NCBI GenBank assembly: GCA_950097015.1
Contig: CATNEN010000002.1
Location: forward strand, 4,371,001 to 4,435,000
Direction: 5' to 3'
DNA length: 64,000 nucleotides
Origin: Macrostomum hystrix
Lineage: Eukaryota > Platyhelminthes > Macrostomidae
Notes under the pieces: generated by a model
What the model saw: only the letters and a program-made list of their open reading frames with translations
What the model was told of the DNA's origin: nothing
Database searches by the model: none
Shown here: in pieces, positions 32,901-46,800 of the stretch
How the letters are laid out: each line of letters starts with the position of its first letter
Numbering within the stretch: position 1 is the stretch's first letter
Position numbers and translations under genes: made by a program

Positions 32901-35900
32901 AATCTATGCAACCTGTTACACAATCTATGCAACCTGTTAGACAATCTATGCAACCTGTTAGACAATCTATGCAACCTGTTAGACAATATATGTAACTGTT
33001 AGACAGTCTGCGTAACCTGTTAGACAATCTATGCAACCTGTTAGACAATCTATGCTACATGTTAGAGAATCTATGCAACCTGTTAGACAATCTATGCTAC
33101 ATGTTAGACAATCTATGCAACCTGTTAGACAATCTATGCAACCTGTTAGACAATCTATGCAACCTGTTAGACAATCTATGCAACCTGTTAGACAATCTAT
33201 GCAACCTGTTACACAATCTATGCAACCTGTTAGACAATCTATGCAACCTATTAGACAATCTATGCAACCTGTTAGACAATATATGTAACTGTTAGACAGT
33301 CTGCGTAACCTGTTAGACAATCTATGCAACCTATTAGACAATCTATGCAACCTGTTAGACAATCTATGCAACCTGTTAGACAATCTATGCAACCTGTTAG
33401 ACAATCTATGCAACCTATTAGACAATCTATGCAACCTATTAGACAATCTATGCAACCTGTTAGACAATATATGTAACTGTTAGACAGTCTGCGTAACCTG
33501 TTAGACAATCTATGCAACCTGTTAGACAATATATGTAACCTGTTAGACAGTCTGTGTAACCTGTTAGACAATCTATGCAACCTGTTAGACAATCTATGCA
33601 ACCTATTAGACAATCTATGCAACCTGTTAGACAATATATGTAACTGTTAGACAGTCTGCGTAACCTGTTAGACAATATATGTAACCTGTTAGACAGTCTG
33701 CGTAACCTGTTAGACAATCTATGTAACCTGTTAGACAATCTATGCAACCTGTTAGACAATCTGTGTAACCTGTTAGACAATCTATGTAACCTATTAGACA
33801 ATATATGCAACCTGTTAGACAATCTATTCAACCTGTTAGACAATCTGTGTAACCTGTTAGACAATCTATACAACCTGTTAGACAATCTGTGTAACCTGTT
33901 AGACAATCTATACAACCTGTTAGACAATCTGTGTAACCTGTTAGACAATCTATGCAACCTGTTAGACAATATATGTAACCTGTTAGACAGTCTGCGTAAC
34001 CTGTTAGACAATATATGTAACCTGTTAGACAGTCTGCGTAACCTGTTAGACAATATATGTAACCTGTTAGACAATCTATGCAACCTGTTAGACAACAATC
34101 TGTGTAACCTGTTAGACAATATACGTACGTAACCTATTAGACAATCTATGTAACCTGTTAGACAATATATGCAACCTGTTAAACAATCTATGCAACCTGT
34201 TAGGCAATCTATGCAACCTGTTACACAATCTATGTAACCTATTAGACAATATATGCAACCTGTTAGACAATCTATACAACCTGTTAGACAATCTGTGTAA
34301 CCTGTTAGACAATCTATGCAACCTGTTAGACAATATATGTAACCTGTTAGACAGTCTGCGTAACCTGTTAGACAATCTATGCAACCTGTTAGACAATCTA
34401 TGCTACATGTTAGAGAATCTATGCAACCTGTTAGACAATCTATGCTACATGTTAGACAATCTATGCAACCTGTTAGACAATCTATGCAACCTGTTAGACA
34501 ATCTATGCAACCTGTTAGACAATCTATGCAACCTGTTAGACAATCTATGCAACCTGTTACACAATCTATGCAACCTGTTAGACAATCTATGCAACCTATT
34601 AGACAATCTATGCAACCTGTTAGACAATATATGTAACTGTTAGACAGTCTGCGTAACCTGTTAGACAATCTATGCAACCTATTAGACAATCTATGCAACC
34701 TGTTAGACAATCTATGCAACCTGTTAGACAATCTATGCAACCTGTTAGACAATCTATGCAACCTATTAGACAATCTATGCAACCTATTAGACAATCTATG
34801 CAACCTGTTAGACAATATATGTAACTGTTAGACAGTCTGCGTAACCTGTTAGACAATCTATGCAACCTGTTAGACAATATATGTAACCTGTTAGACAGTC
34901 TGTGTAACCTGTTAGACAATCTATGCAACCTGTTAGACAATCTATGCAACCTATTAGACAATCTATGCAACCTGTTAGACAATATATGTAACTGTTAGAC
35001 AGTCTGCGTAACCTGTTAGACAATATATGTAACCTGTTAGACAGTCTGCGTAACCTGTTAGACAATCTATGTAACCTGTTAGACAATCTATGCAACCTGT
35101 TAGACAATCTGTGTAACCTGTTAGACAATCTATGTAACCTATTAGACAATATATGCAACCTGTTAGACAATCTATTCAACCTGTTAGACAATCTGTGTAA
35201 CCTGTTAGACAATCTATACAACCTGTTAGACAATCTGTGTAACCTGTTAGACAATCTATACAACCTGTTAGACAATCTGTGTAACCTGTTAGACAATCTA
35301 TGCAACCTGTTAGACAATATATGTAACCTGTTAGACAGTCTGCGTAACCTGTTAGACAATATATGTAACCTGTTAGACAGTCTGCGTAACCTGTTAGACA
35401 ATATATGTAACCTGTTAGACAATCTATGCAACCTGTTAGACAACAATCTGTGTAACCTGTTAGACAATATACGTACGTAACCTATTAGACAATCTATGTA
35501 ACCTGTTAGACAATATATGCAACCTGTTAAACAATCTATGCAACCTGTTAGGCAATCTATGCAACCTGTTACACAATCTATGTAACCTATTAGACAATAT
35601 ATGCAACCTGTTAGACAATCTATACAACCTGTTAGACAATCTGTGTAACCTGTTAGACAATCTGTGTAACCTGTTAGACAATCTATACAACCTGTTAGAC
35701 AATCTGTGTAACCTGTTAGACAATCTATGTAACCTGTTAGACAATCTATGCAACCTGTTAGACAATCTGTGTAACCTGTTAGACAATATATGTAACCTGT
35801 TAGACAATCTATGCAACCTATTAGACAATCTATGCAACCTGTTAGACAATCTATGCAACCTGTTAGACAATCTATGCAACCTGTTACACAATCTATGCAA

Positions 35901-38900
35901 CCTGTTAGACAATCTATGCAACCTGTTAGACAATCTATGCAACCTGTTAGACAATATATGTAACTGTTAGACAGTCTGCGTAACCTGTTAGACAATCTAT
36001 GCAACCTGTTAGACAATCTATGCTACATGTTAGAGAATCTATGCAACCTGTTAGACAATCTATGCTACATGTTAGACAATCTATGCAACCTGTTAGACAA
36101 TCTATGCAACCTGTTAGACAATCTATGCAACCTGTTAGACAATCTATGCAACCTGTTACACAATCTATGCAACCTGTTAGACAATCTATGCAACCTGTTA
36201 GACAATCTATGCAACCTGTTAGACAATCTATGCAACCTATTAGACAATCTATGCAACCTATTAGACAATCTATGCAACCTGTTAGACAATATATGTAACT
36301 GTTAGACAGTCTGCGTAACCTGTTAGACAATCTATGCAACCTGTTAGACAATATATGTAACCTGTTAGACAGTCTGTGTAACCTGTTAGACAATCTATGC
36401 AACCTGTTAGACAATCTATGCAACCTATTAGACAATCTATGCAACCTGTTAGACAATATATGTAACTGTTAGACAGTCTGCGTAACCTGTTAGACAATAT
36501 ATGTAACCTGTTAGACAGTCTGCGTAACCTGTTAGACAATCTATGCAACCTGTTAGACAATCTATGCAACCTGTTAGACAATCTATGCAACCTGTTAGAC
36601 AATCTATGCAACCTGTTACACAATCTATGCAACCTGTTAGACAATCTATGCAACCTATTAGACAATCTATGCAACCTGTTAGACAATATATGTAACTGTT
36701 AGACAGTCTGCGTAACCTGTTAGACAATCTATGTAACCTGTTAGACAATCTATGCAACCTGTTAGACAATCTATGCAACCTGTTAGACAATCTATGCAAC
36801 CTGTTAGACAATCTATGCAACCTATTAGACAATCTATGCAACCTATTAGACAATCTATGCAACCTGTTAGACAATATATGTAACTGTTAGACAGTCTGCG
36901 TAACCTGTTAGACAATCTATGCAACCTGTTAGACAATATATGTAACCTGTTAGACAGTCTGTGTAACCTGTTAGACAATCTATGCAACCTGTTAGACAAT
37001 CTATGCAACCTATTAGACAATCTATGCAACCTGTTAGACAATATATGTAACTGTTAGACAGTCTGCGTAACCTGTTAGACAATATATGTAACCTGTTAGA
37101 CAGTCTGCGTAACCTGTTAGACAATCTATGTAACCTGTTAGACAATCTATGCAACCTGTTAGACAATCTGTGTAACCTGTTAGACAATCTATGTAACCTA
37201 TTAGACAATATATGCAACCTGTTAGACAATCTATTCAACCTGTTAGACAATCTGTGTAACCTGTTAGACAATCTATACAACCTGTTAGACAATCTGTGTA
37301 ACCTGTTAGACAATCTATACAACCTGTTAGACAATCTGTGTAACCTGTTAGACAATCTATGCAACCTGTTAGACAATATATGTAACCTGTTAGACAGTCT
37401 GCGTAACCTGTTAGACAATATATGTAACCTGTTAGACAGTCTGCGTAACCTGTTAAACAATATATGTAACCTGTTAGACAATCTATGCAACCTGTTAGAC
37501 AACAATCTGTGTAACCTGTTAGACAATATACGTACGTAACCTATTAGACAATCTATGTAACCTGTTAGACAATATATGCAACCTGTTAAACAATCTATGC
37601 AACCTGTTAGGCAATCTATGCAACCTGTTACACAATCTATGTAACCTATTAGACAATATATGCAACCTGTTAGACAATCTATACAACCTGTTAGACAATC
37701 TGTGTAACCTGTTAGACAATCTGTGTAACCTGTTAGACAATCTATACAACTTGTTAGACAATCTGTGTAACCTGTTAGACAATCTATGTAACCTGTTAGA
37801 CAATCTATGCAACCTGTTAGACAATCTGTGTAACCTGTTAGACAATATATGTAACCTGTTAGACAATCTATGCAACCTATTAGACAATCTATGCAACCTG
37901 TTAGACAATCTATGCAACCTGTTAGACAATATATGCAACCTGTTAGACAATCTATGCAACCTATTAGACAATCTATGCAACCTGTTAGACAATATATGTA
38001 ACCTGTTAGACAATCTGTGTAACCTATTAGACAATCTATGCAACCTGTTAGACAATATATGTAAAATTTTAGACAATCTGTGTAACCTGTTAGATAATCT
38101 GTGTAACCTGTTAGACAGTCTGCGTAACCTGTGTAACGCCCGCACAGGTGTGTACATCTGCCCTGACTTTCTCCTCGTCAGGCTCTGTACATTTCACTGT
38201 GCCTTGGAGGTTGGCCCTCAATGGCGTAAATTGCAGGAATTTGGAATTGCACCTAATCTGGAGGTGCTACCTTTTACACAATTTTTACCAGTTCACACAC
38301 TTACGTGTTAAGTGTCCTCTCGCTTCTTTAATTGTTAGAATAAGATATTCGCCTATTAGACAGGCTTCTACCTGTTACACAGCAGTGTCTCCTAGTGAAC
38401 AAGGTCGTGTCACATGGCGCCTCACAGTTCTAACAAGCTATTAGACATGGAGTGAGCAAGACTCACCCCCTGGCTCCGGGCCTCCTTCCCAGGCACAATC
38501 TTCGACCACAAGTCGATCTTCTGTCGCATCTGGTCAGTGAAATCGTTGGTGCTCAGCAGGTTGGTAAGGGTGGCGGCCAGATCTCGACCTGGCTTCAGTA
38601 GAAGGGGGCTGATGGCAGCGATGTAGCCGACTCTGCCAAACGGTTTGCCGACAACCTCGATGCTCTTGGCTTGATTGGTTTTGAGCAGGTACTGGAGCAG
38701 CTCAGTTTCGTACAGGAAGGCTCCGATTTCGCCGCGGCTTTGTTCAATTGTTAACGGGAGTGAAAGGAGTGGCTTTTAGTTTTGTTGAAACTTTTCATGC
38801 TTTATAGTGTCAACTGCAACTTTTTCGATACATATCGGCTAGTCATGGCCTTATTAACATTGCATACCAAAGCTCCCGAACTTTTTAGACGGAGTTATGC

Positions 38901-40836
38901 GATGGCACGCCCTATGGGGCCAATAACTCTATATTGTTTATCTAAACAGCTACTTTATCTAAGAGGTTGTAGCCTAGTGAGAGGTTGTAGCCTAGTGGTT
39001 AGGGCGTCGGACTTACGACTTGAAGGTCGGGGGTTCGATTCCCGACTCCACTGAAACAATTTGTGTCCTTTAGCAAGACACTTAACTCTGCATTGCTTCA
39101 GTTCACCCAGCTGTTAAATGGGTACCAGCATCAGCTGGGATAATTGAAGGTGGGTGTGGCGTCCCCTCAGTCCGTGGACTGAACAGCTGTACGCAGCCTT
39201 CAGATGCGCCGCGCATTAGCTGCGGCTGTGCTGTCGGCTGCACATCTGGCCCGATTGGGGCAGGTGTAATAAATTATTATTATTATTAATTATTACTCTA
39301 TATGAAAGTAAACGAATAGCGATGTCAGGGCAATGAGAAAGTCCGTGCCGATGTCTTAATTGTTCGTGTAGTATGCGTACTCAAAATGGCCTCCTTACTA
39401 CCTTCAGGTTGATTTTACATACAATTGTAAATTTTAATTCTGGTAGAAGAAAATTAGCTAACTGCTGTGCTAATTTACCAAATGAGGTGAATGCTTCGTC
39501 AAGTTTCGGATAAATTTGTCAATTTTTGGGATAATCAAGCAAATGAGGGAGATTATTTACCAACTTTGGGATAATTTTCAACAAAAGCTTGAGGAATTAT
39601 ATAAGGATTTTCCAACTTGGGAAAACGTATGAACTTGGGAGAGCCAGAGCCTATGAGAATCCCAAAAAGTTCCCATATCCAAGCCCCAATTCGCCGATTT
39701 TCCCCGTTCAGCCACCTAACTCCCAACAGCCTTCAAAAGCAGCATCTTCCATAAAGTATTTTTTTCTCATAAGCTGATAGAAGTCGAATGGATGGCTCAC
39801 GAACCCGTGTGTCTTATTTATTGAAACTGAATAACTGATGCGGCCTGACTGTCAGTTTGCGCCAGCGAGTTTTCGTATTTTTTTTATCGGCCCCAATCAA
39901 TCCGGATAGTCCCCCAGATCGACACTTCTATCAAACTCGCGTTCTCTTATCGCACTTCTATCATAGATGGCAGCACAGAGACATCAAATATTTGCATTAT
40001 AACCAATTCATTTAAGTGAAGATATCTCATCAACGGCCGACATAATACTGCTAAAAACTTTGCATCGGAAAAGGGGCATATACTCGAATGTACTTTTATA
40101 ATAATTAAATTGTTTAACCTTATTTGAAAAACGAATGTAGAAAATAATATGAGCAGGCTTACCTCAAAGCAACCATGGCTTCATCGGCCGTAGTGAAGAA
40201 CTTCATGAACTTAAAGAGGTTGGGGTGCGTTCTGTTCAGCTCCACCTCGGTGCCGCTGCCAGTCACCGTGCCAAGAAGGATTTCACCTCGCTGAATCTGA
40301 GAGAAAAAGGTGATAGTAAATGAATGCTGCTGCTACTTCTACTGCCAATGCTATCGATACTGCATCTGCTGCTGCTGCTACTACTTTATCTACCAGTGCT
40401 ACTGATGCTGCTGCTGCTGCTGCTACTACTTTATCTACCAGTGCTACTGATGCTGCTGCTGCTGCTGCTACTACTTTATCTAATAGTGCTACTGTTGCTG
40501 CTGCTGCTGCTGCTACTACTTTATCTAATAGTGCTACTGATGCTGCTGCTGCTGCTGCTACTACTTTATCTACCAGTGCTACTGATGCTGCTGCTGCTGC
40601 TGCTTTATCTAACAGTGCTGCTGATGCTGCTGCTACTGCTGCTGCTACTACTTTATCTACCAGTGCTACTGATGCTGCTGCTGCTGCTGCTTTATCTACC
40701 AGTGCTACTGATGCTGCTGCTGCTGCTGCTTTATCTACCAGTGCTACTGATGCTGCTGCTGCTGCTGCTGCTGCTACTTTATCTACCAGTGCTACTGATG
40801 CTGCTGCTGCTGCTGCTTTATCTACCAGTGCTACTG

Positions 40837-40871
<35 letters not shown>

Positions 40872-43800
40872 ACTTTATCTACCAGTGCTGCTGCTGCTGC
40901 TGCTGTTGTTGTTGTTGTTGTTGCCGGCGCTCACGCCGAGGGGGGCGGGCTGAGACCCGTCCTCCTCGCCAGCGTGACCACGGCTGCTGGGCTGGTAGCG
41001 AGGACTTCAAGCTGGGGCACTGGCGTCCCAAACACTGCCGTCCTGACGGCGTACAGTGCCGGGCATTCCGCCAGCCAGTGCTCCACGGTTTCGGGCGCCT
41101 CTCCGCAGCGCTGGCAGGTGGGGTCCGCTGCTGGGTTAACCACCTGGCTGTAGGCGCGGAGGGCGCTGCAGTGGCCCGCTCTGAGGCGGGCGAGGAGGAC
41201 GGCGTCCCGGCGGCAGCTGATCTCACGGCGGTCGCGTTCCTCCGAGTGACCGGCATATGCGAGCGCCGTGCGGGCGTGCTGTCGCGGGGGGTCCAGGATG
41301 GAGCGGCTGATGAGTGCTCTGGCGCAGGCAAAGGTGGCCGGCAGCGGCGCGGGACCTGGCTCAGCGGCCGCGGCCGCGCCGGCCAGGGCGTCGGCCAGCT
41401 CGTTGCCTGGCAGGCCGCAGTGCCCAGGGACCCATTGCAGGGTGGTGGGCCCGCGGCGCTCGTTTAGCAGCCTGCAGAGAGGCAGTACGCTCGAGTTTAG
41501 GCTGTCCAGGGCGGTCAAGAGGGCCCGGCTGTCGGTGGCAATGGTGACCTGCCCCTCCGGGCCGTGGTCAGCCAGCCAGCGCAGGGCGCAAGACATGGCC
41601 TGCAGCTCCTCCTGGAAAGAAGAGGTCAGCTCGTGGCCTCGACCGCTCGCCTGGAACTGGGCCACCGGGAGCTCCGGGTCGCCGGTCGTAACGGCGAAGG
41701 CATGAGCGCCGTTCCTGGTGCCCTCGGCTGCTGAGCCGTCGGTATAAATGGTGACAATGCCCTGGTGACTGCGGATGGCTTCAACTGCGGCGCGGCGGAG
41801 GGCCGGCTGGCTTTCTTCCTTGGTGAGGCCGCCAGGCAGGTCGCAGCAGACCCGCCAGCCCGCCCGGCTGAGTTCCCAGGGCGGCAGGTCGGTGCGGGTG
41901 AAAGGAGCACGGGAGGCCAGGGCGGGTGGGAGCGACGCCGCCAGCAGATTGGCGGCGCGGCGCCAGCTGGAGCGCACGAGGCGATGTGGTGTCACTCCTG
42001 AGGCGGCGAGGCGGGCCGGGTGCGAGTCGGGCAGGCGGAGGGCGCGCTCCAGGCTGGTGGCGACCAGGCGGTTGCTGGTGGTGCGGTAGGTCGGGAGGCC
42101 CGCTTCCGCGTGGAGGGCCTCGAGCGGGGAGGACCTCAGCTGGCCGGTGACAATGCGCAGGGCCGAGTTCTGCGCGCGCTCCAGGCGGTCGAACACGGTG
42201 TCCGAGAGCCAGGGCTGCCAAGCGGGGGCGGCGAAATTGAGCACGCTCTGCTGCATCGCGAGGTAGCAGCGGCGGAGCGACTCCTTGCACCAGCCCCAGT
42301 CTCTGGCGGCCAGGCACATCAGCATGCGGTTGCGGGCTGCAACGCGGCGGGTGACCTCTGTCACATGCTTGGAGAAAGACAGGACGCGGTCCAGGAAGAC
42401 GCCCAGGAAGCGCGGGGTGGCGTTGAAAGGCAGCTGACGATTGTCGATGGAAACGGCGGGTTGCCATTCGGCCTCCTGGGTAGCGGTGGAGAAAAAGGCC
42501 ACCTCGCTCTTCTCCACGTTCAGGAGCATCTTTCGTGAGCTGCTCCAGGCGGCAACGGCAGTCACGGCGACTTGCAGTTGCTGAGCCGCTGTCGATTTGT
42601 CGTGGTGCTGGGCCAGGAGAGCGACGTCGTCCGCGTACATGGAGTTGGAGACGCCCCGCGGGATGACTTCGACTACCTCATTGATGTACAGCAGGAAGAG
42701 GAGCGGGGCCAGGACAGAGCCTTGAGGCAGGCCCTGCCTCAGCCGAAAGCTGCGACTCTGGCTGCCGAGGATGTCGACACGGGCTTGTCTGTTCAGCAGG
42801 AAGCCGCCCGTCCAGCGCAGGAAGTGGCCGGGGATCCCTTTGTGATGCATGGAGAGCAGCAGCCGCTCGCGCCACACCCGGTCGTAGGCTCGCGAGTAGT
42901 CCAGCAGGGCCATGACCGCCCGCAAGGCCGGGCGGGCCTGGAAGCCGTCGCTGATCAGCTGCGTCACCCGGAGGACTAGGTCCTCACACGAGTGCAGCTG
43001 GCGGAACCCGGCCTGAGTGGGAGAGAGCCAGCCGCGCGTCTCGGCCAGGTGGTACAGCCTGGCGTGGACCATTCTCTCCAGGAGCTTGCCCACGCAGGAG
43101 GTGAGGCTGATCGGCCTGAAGGACGAGATGGCGCTCGCGGGCTTCCCGGATTTCAGGAGCGGGATGATGGTGGCGGTGCGCCAGCACTGCGGCGTCTGGC
43201 CTAGCCTGAAGGACAGGTTAAAAATATTCAGCAGGGCCGAGAGGGCCCTGGGCCCCAGGGCCTTCAGGAACGAGGGCGGAATGTCGTCTGGGCCCGGGGC
43301 GCCGTTGGTGCGCATCCGGCGAATGGCCGCCTTGAGCTCATCCATCGAGAAGGCAGAGCAGCTTGTGTCGTCGACAGCGGGGGAGCGCAGCAGGACCTTG
43401 ACTTGGCGGTTGATGGCGCGCTCCTCGGCCGTGAAAGCGAGGCGGCTGACGGACGCATAGAAGCCAGCAAAGGCGTTGGCCTTGCTGGACGGCGTGGTCA
43501 GGTTGCGGCCATTGTGGACCAGGGCCTCATTCGGGCTGTTGCAGTCCGGCGTGCCGCTCAGGGACCTGATGAGACGCCAGGACTTGCCAGGGTCCGGCGA
43601 AAACTCCATGTCGGCGAGGAAGTCGCGCCAAAGGGAGTCCTTGGCCTCGATCACCGCGCGGCGGGCCTCGGAGCAGGCCTCGATCCATTCCTGGCGTAGC
43701 TGCTGCTGCTGCTACTTTATCTACCAGTGCTACTGATGCTGCTGCTGCTTTTGCTTCTGCTGCCACTACTACTTTGCTTTTTCTGCTATCACGACTACTT

Positions 43801-46800
43801 CTACTTGTGCTGCTGCTTCCACTATTTTTACGGCTGCAGCTGTTGCTGCTGTCGTTGCTGCAGTCAATTCTATTATTACAATCGCTACAGCCTCAACTTC
43901 TTTGTGGCTATTATTCTAATATAAAAATATTACACAATCACAGTTGTATCATAGCAACTGCAATTACAAGCTGATGTTTTAATACCTACCTCTGTAGGTA
44001 ATTCAACTTTTCCCTAATTAAAATATATCGTCACCAGCGCTCATTTCTCAACTATGGGTGTGCCTTATCGTCGGATGTTTACAAGTGCAGAGTACAAGAT
44101 AAATCGCTTGGAACAACTAATGCCCTAATTCAGCTCGTGAGCGGAGTTAATTAATATTGGGATGCCGGATTAACTGTACACACTCCCAACCCGCAGGGAA
44201 ATCTGTGAGAGCTTGGTGCCAATGCATAGGTTTGGAATGGGGAATTGTTTGCCGAGCTGTAGACACAGTTTGTCACTCAGGCTGCAGTCTGGAGCAATGG
44301 GAGTCGCCATGAGGAGAAAGACCGAGAATGCCTGTGAAACTGTAGATGAAAGCCGAGAAGCGTATGGATTGGGACTTGTACTGGGGACGGGACGAAAGCT
44401 GGAAATTTATCTCGGCAATTTTAGTTTTTAGGCTAAAAAATTTCAACATGAAAGAAAAGCTATTTTCTAGTTCAAAAACCTAGAAAGTATGTTAAATAAA
44501 AAATTATAAGACGAATAGATCTAACTTCTGTTGACATGAGGATATTGTGTCTCGGTTAAATAATAGATCTAAAAATCTCACTAGAGTCTACACCTTATCC
44601 TTCCTGGGAGGTTGTAGCATTGTGGTTAGAGCGTCGGACTTACCACTTGAAGTTCGATTCCCGACTCCACTGGAACAATTAAGCAAGACACTTAACTCTG
44701 CATTGCTTCAGTTCACCCAGCTGTCAAATGAGTACCAGCATTAGCTGGGGTAATTGAGGATGGGTGTGGCGGCCCCCCAGTCCATGGACTGAACAGCTGT
44801 ACGCAGCCTATGGATGCGCTGCGCAATAGCTACGGCTGGGCTGCACATCTGGCCCAATTTGGGCAGGTGTATTCAATTATTGATTATTATTATTACTCCT
44901 GTTCTATAGATTTCCTGTTGCCCGCCTAACTTGAGAATAGGCTCAAGATAGGAACTCGTACGCACCCGCGCATCTTGAATGCCAACGATGTCGGATGACT
45001 CGCTGTCGTCCACCATGAAGGCAGCCAGGTTGGCGGTGTAGCTGGCGATGAAAACCAGACAGAAGATGGCGTACACATTCAGCAGGAACCTGGAGCTCCA
45101 GCACTTTGGCGATTTCGTCTGCACAGTGTGCGAGAACAGCACCGACCAGGTGAGGGTCAGGGCGCTCGGGAAGCCGAACACTCGGTCCCGGTTCCGACCC
45201 CGCGGCGTTTGGCCGAACGGACTCATCCATTCGTAAATGGCGGCGGCCACCGCGGCCAGTTGGACTGTGGAGAAAATGCACAACCAAGTCGTGGCGTCGA
45301 AGGGGTACAGAAAGCCCAGGCGGGTGGCGCGACCGCTGAGCTTCTCGGTCTTGTTGACAACGATAGATACGGACGTCTCCAGGTAGGGATCCGTCACCAG
45401 GAACTCGTCACGCCAGTCCTGTTTCGAGAAAATTATTGCTTTCTTCATAGTCCTACAGGACTGTTAATAATAATGCAGGAGGGCTGTGAGCTTCGGCACA
45501 TCATTCGGTGACACTTGACCCGCAGCCAGCGGGGAGGCCATTATACCTATTTCGCTGACTTCTGAGCACAAAAGCACACGGATACGGTACGCGGGCATAC
45601 GCTCATACAGGTGTGTACATCTGCCCTGACTTTCTAATCGTCAGACAGTGTATTCTCACTGTGCCTTGAAGGTTGGCCCTCAAGGGCGTAAATTTCACGA
45701 CAAGCCCCCAAGCCTTCTCTTCGAGGCTGCGCACCAAATGAATGTGGCCTCGCCGCGGAATCGAGCTCAGGGACCTTTGTGCGAGAGTCAAACCCGTTAG
45801 ACCACTCTGCCACTCACCCCCTTCAGGACCGTTTGTGGATGACTTCAGTTTTTTGCGTAAGTTATATGCAATGTACTATAGCGTGATCGATTAAAGCATG
45901 GCTAAGTACTTCATTAGTCGAAGCATCTACCTATTCTCCTATTATTATTGTGCCTGGTAAATTCATCTCAGAACACGCAGAAATGCAGGTACCTATAATC
46001 TCATATTTTTTATGTATTTTTTATATATCTGAGAATAAGCACATTGTCTCAATGTTCCAAGACTAGAATATAAGATCTCTTGCCATTAGAATAAGCTATA
46101 GTTGCCATTAGCTTACAACCATAGCTAGTGTTGGATTCTATAATTCAGTTTTAGGCATCCGTAGAGGTTTACTGGCCATGTAGTTTTCAGTATCTGAGCA
46201 ATAAAGTTGTAAACTACCTCCCAGGTAATCGGAAACTCAATTGAATTAAGCCTTCACTAATACACGCGCAGCATATTGCTCTTAAATAACCCCTGAAAAA
46301 CTATATATTTATAGGGCCGCCAAACAGAAAGCCGCCCTATTCCTTGCCCACCCGGACCACTTTGCTGAATAGCTGAACAAATATCAATAACACTACATTA
46401 GAGCTTAATGCCTTGCGCTGCTTGATCACTTGAGCTCTTGTCTCTGAGCACTAATAGCTCTGCTCTGTAATTCTGTCTATAGATTTTTGAACGAGAATTG
46501 AAATAACAGATTAGATTACACTCAGATAGGTTTTAGCGCTACCGTCTGCAACCAAACTGGTTTGTTGTTTAACCAAATATTTGTATTCCAGTACCGTTAC
46601 TTGTCATTTTATCTTCGCGTGCAAAAGCTTCATCTTGAAATTCGTTTTAATGCGTCCAAAATCCGGCAAGACTCACTTTGGAGCTGATGACCTTGGAGCC
46701 AATAGCCATGTTGGCGCGGCCGCTTCTTAGGCCCTCCATCATGCAGTTGGTCTCGGCCACGCTGATGTTTGGCCACACCGGATGCATCCGACGACCGATT

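Noticed and set aside
32638-38311. ORFs up to 451 codons (LSNRLHR, CIDCLTG and QPVRQSM heptads)
   Set aside because: 21 bp satellite open in five or six frames. No start context, no non-repeat sequence, and located in a receptor intron.
38983-39053. Genuine tRNA gene
   Set aside because: A and B boxes are good but the ends do not pair into an acceptor stem, and the same head recurs in other SINE copies, so it is a SINE head.
40903-43701. Endogenous retrovirus or LTR element
   Set aside because: No LTRs, no protease or integrase; RT followed by RNase H and a C-terminal knuckle is the LINE arrangement.
41765-43736. Multiple plus-strand ORFs over LINE-A
   Set aside because: Antisense shadows of the GC-rich RT/RNase H frame.
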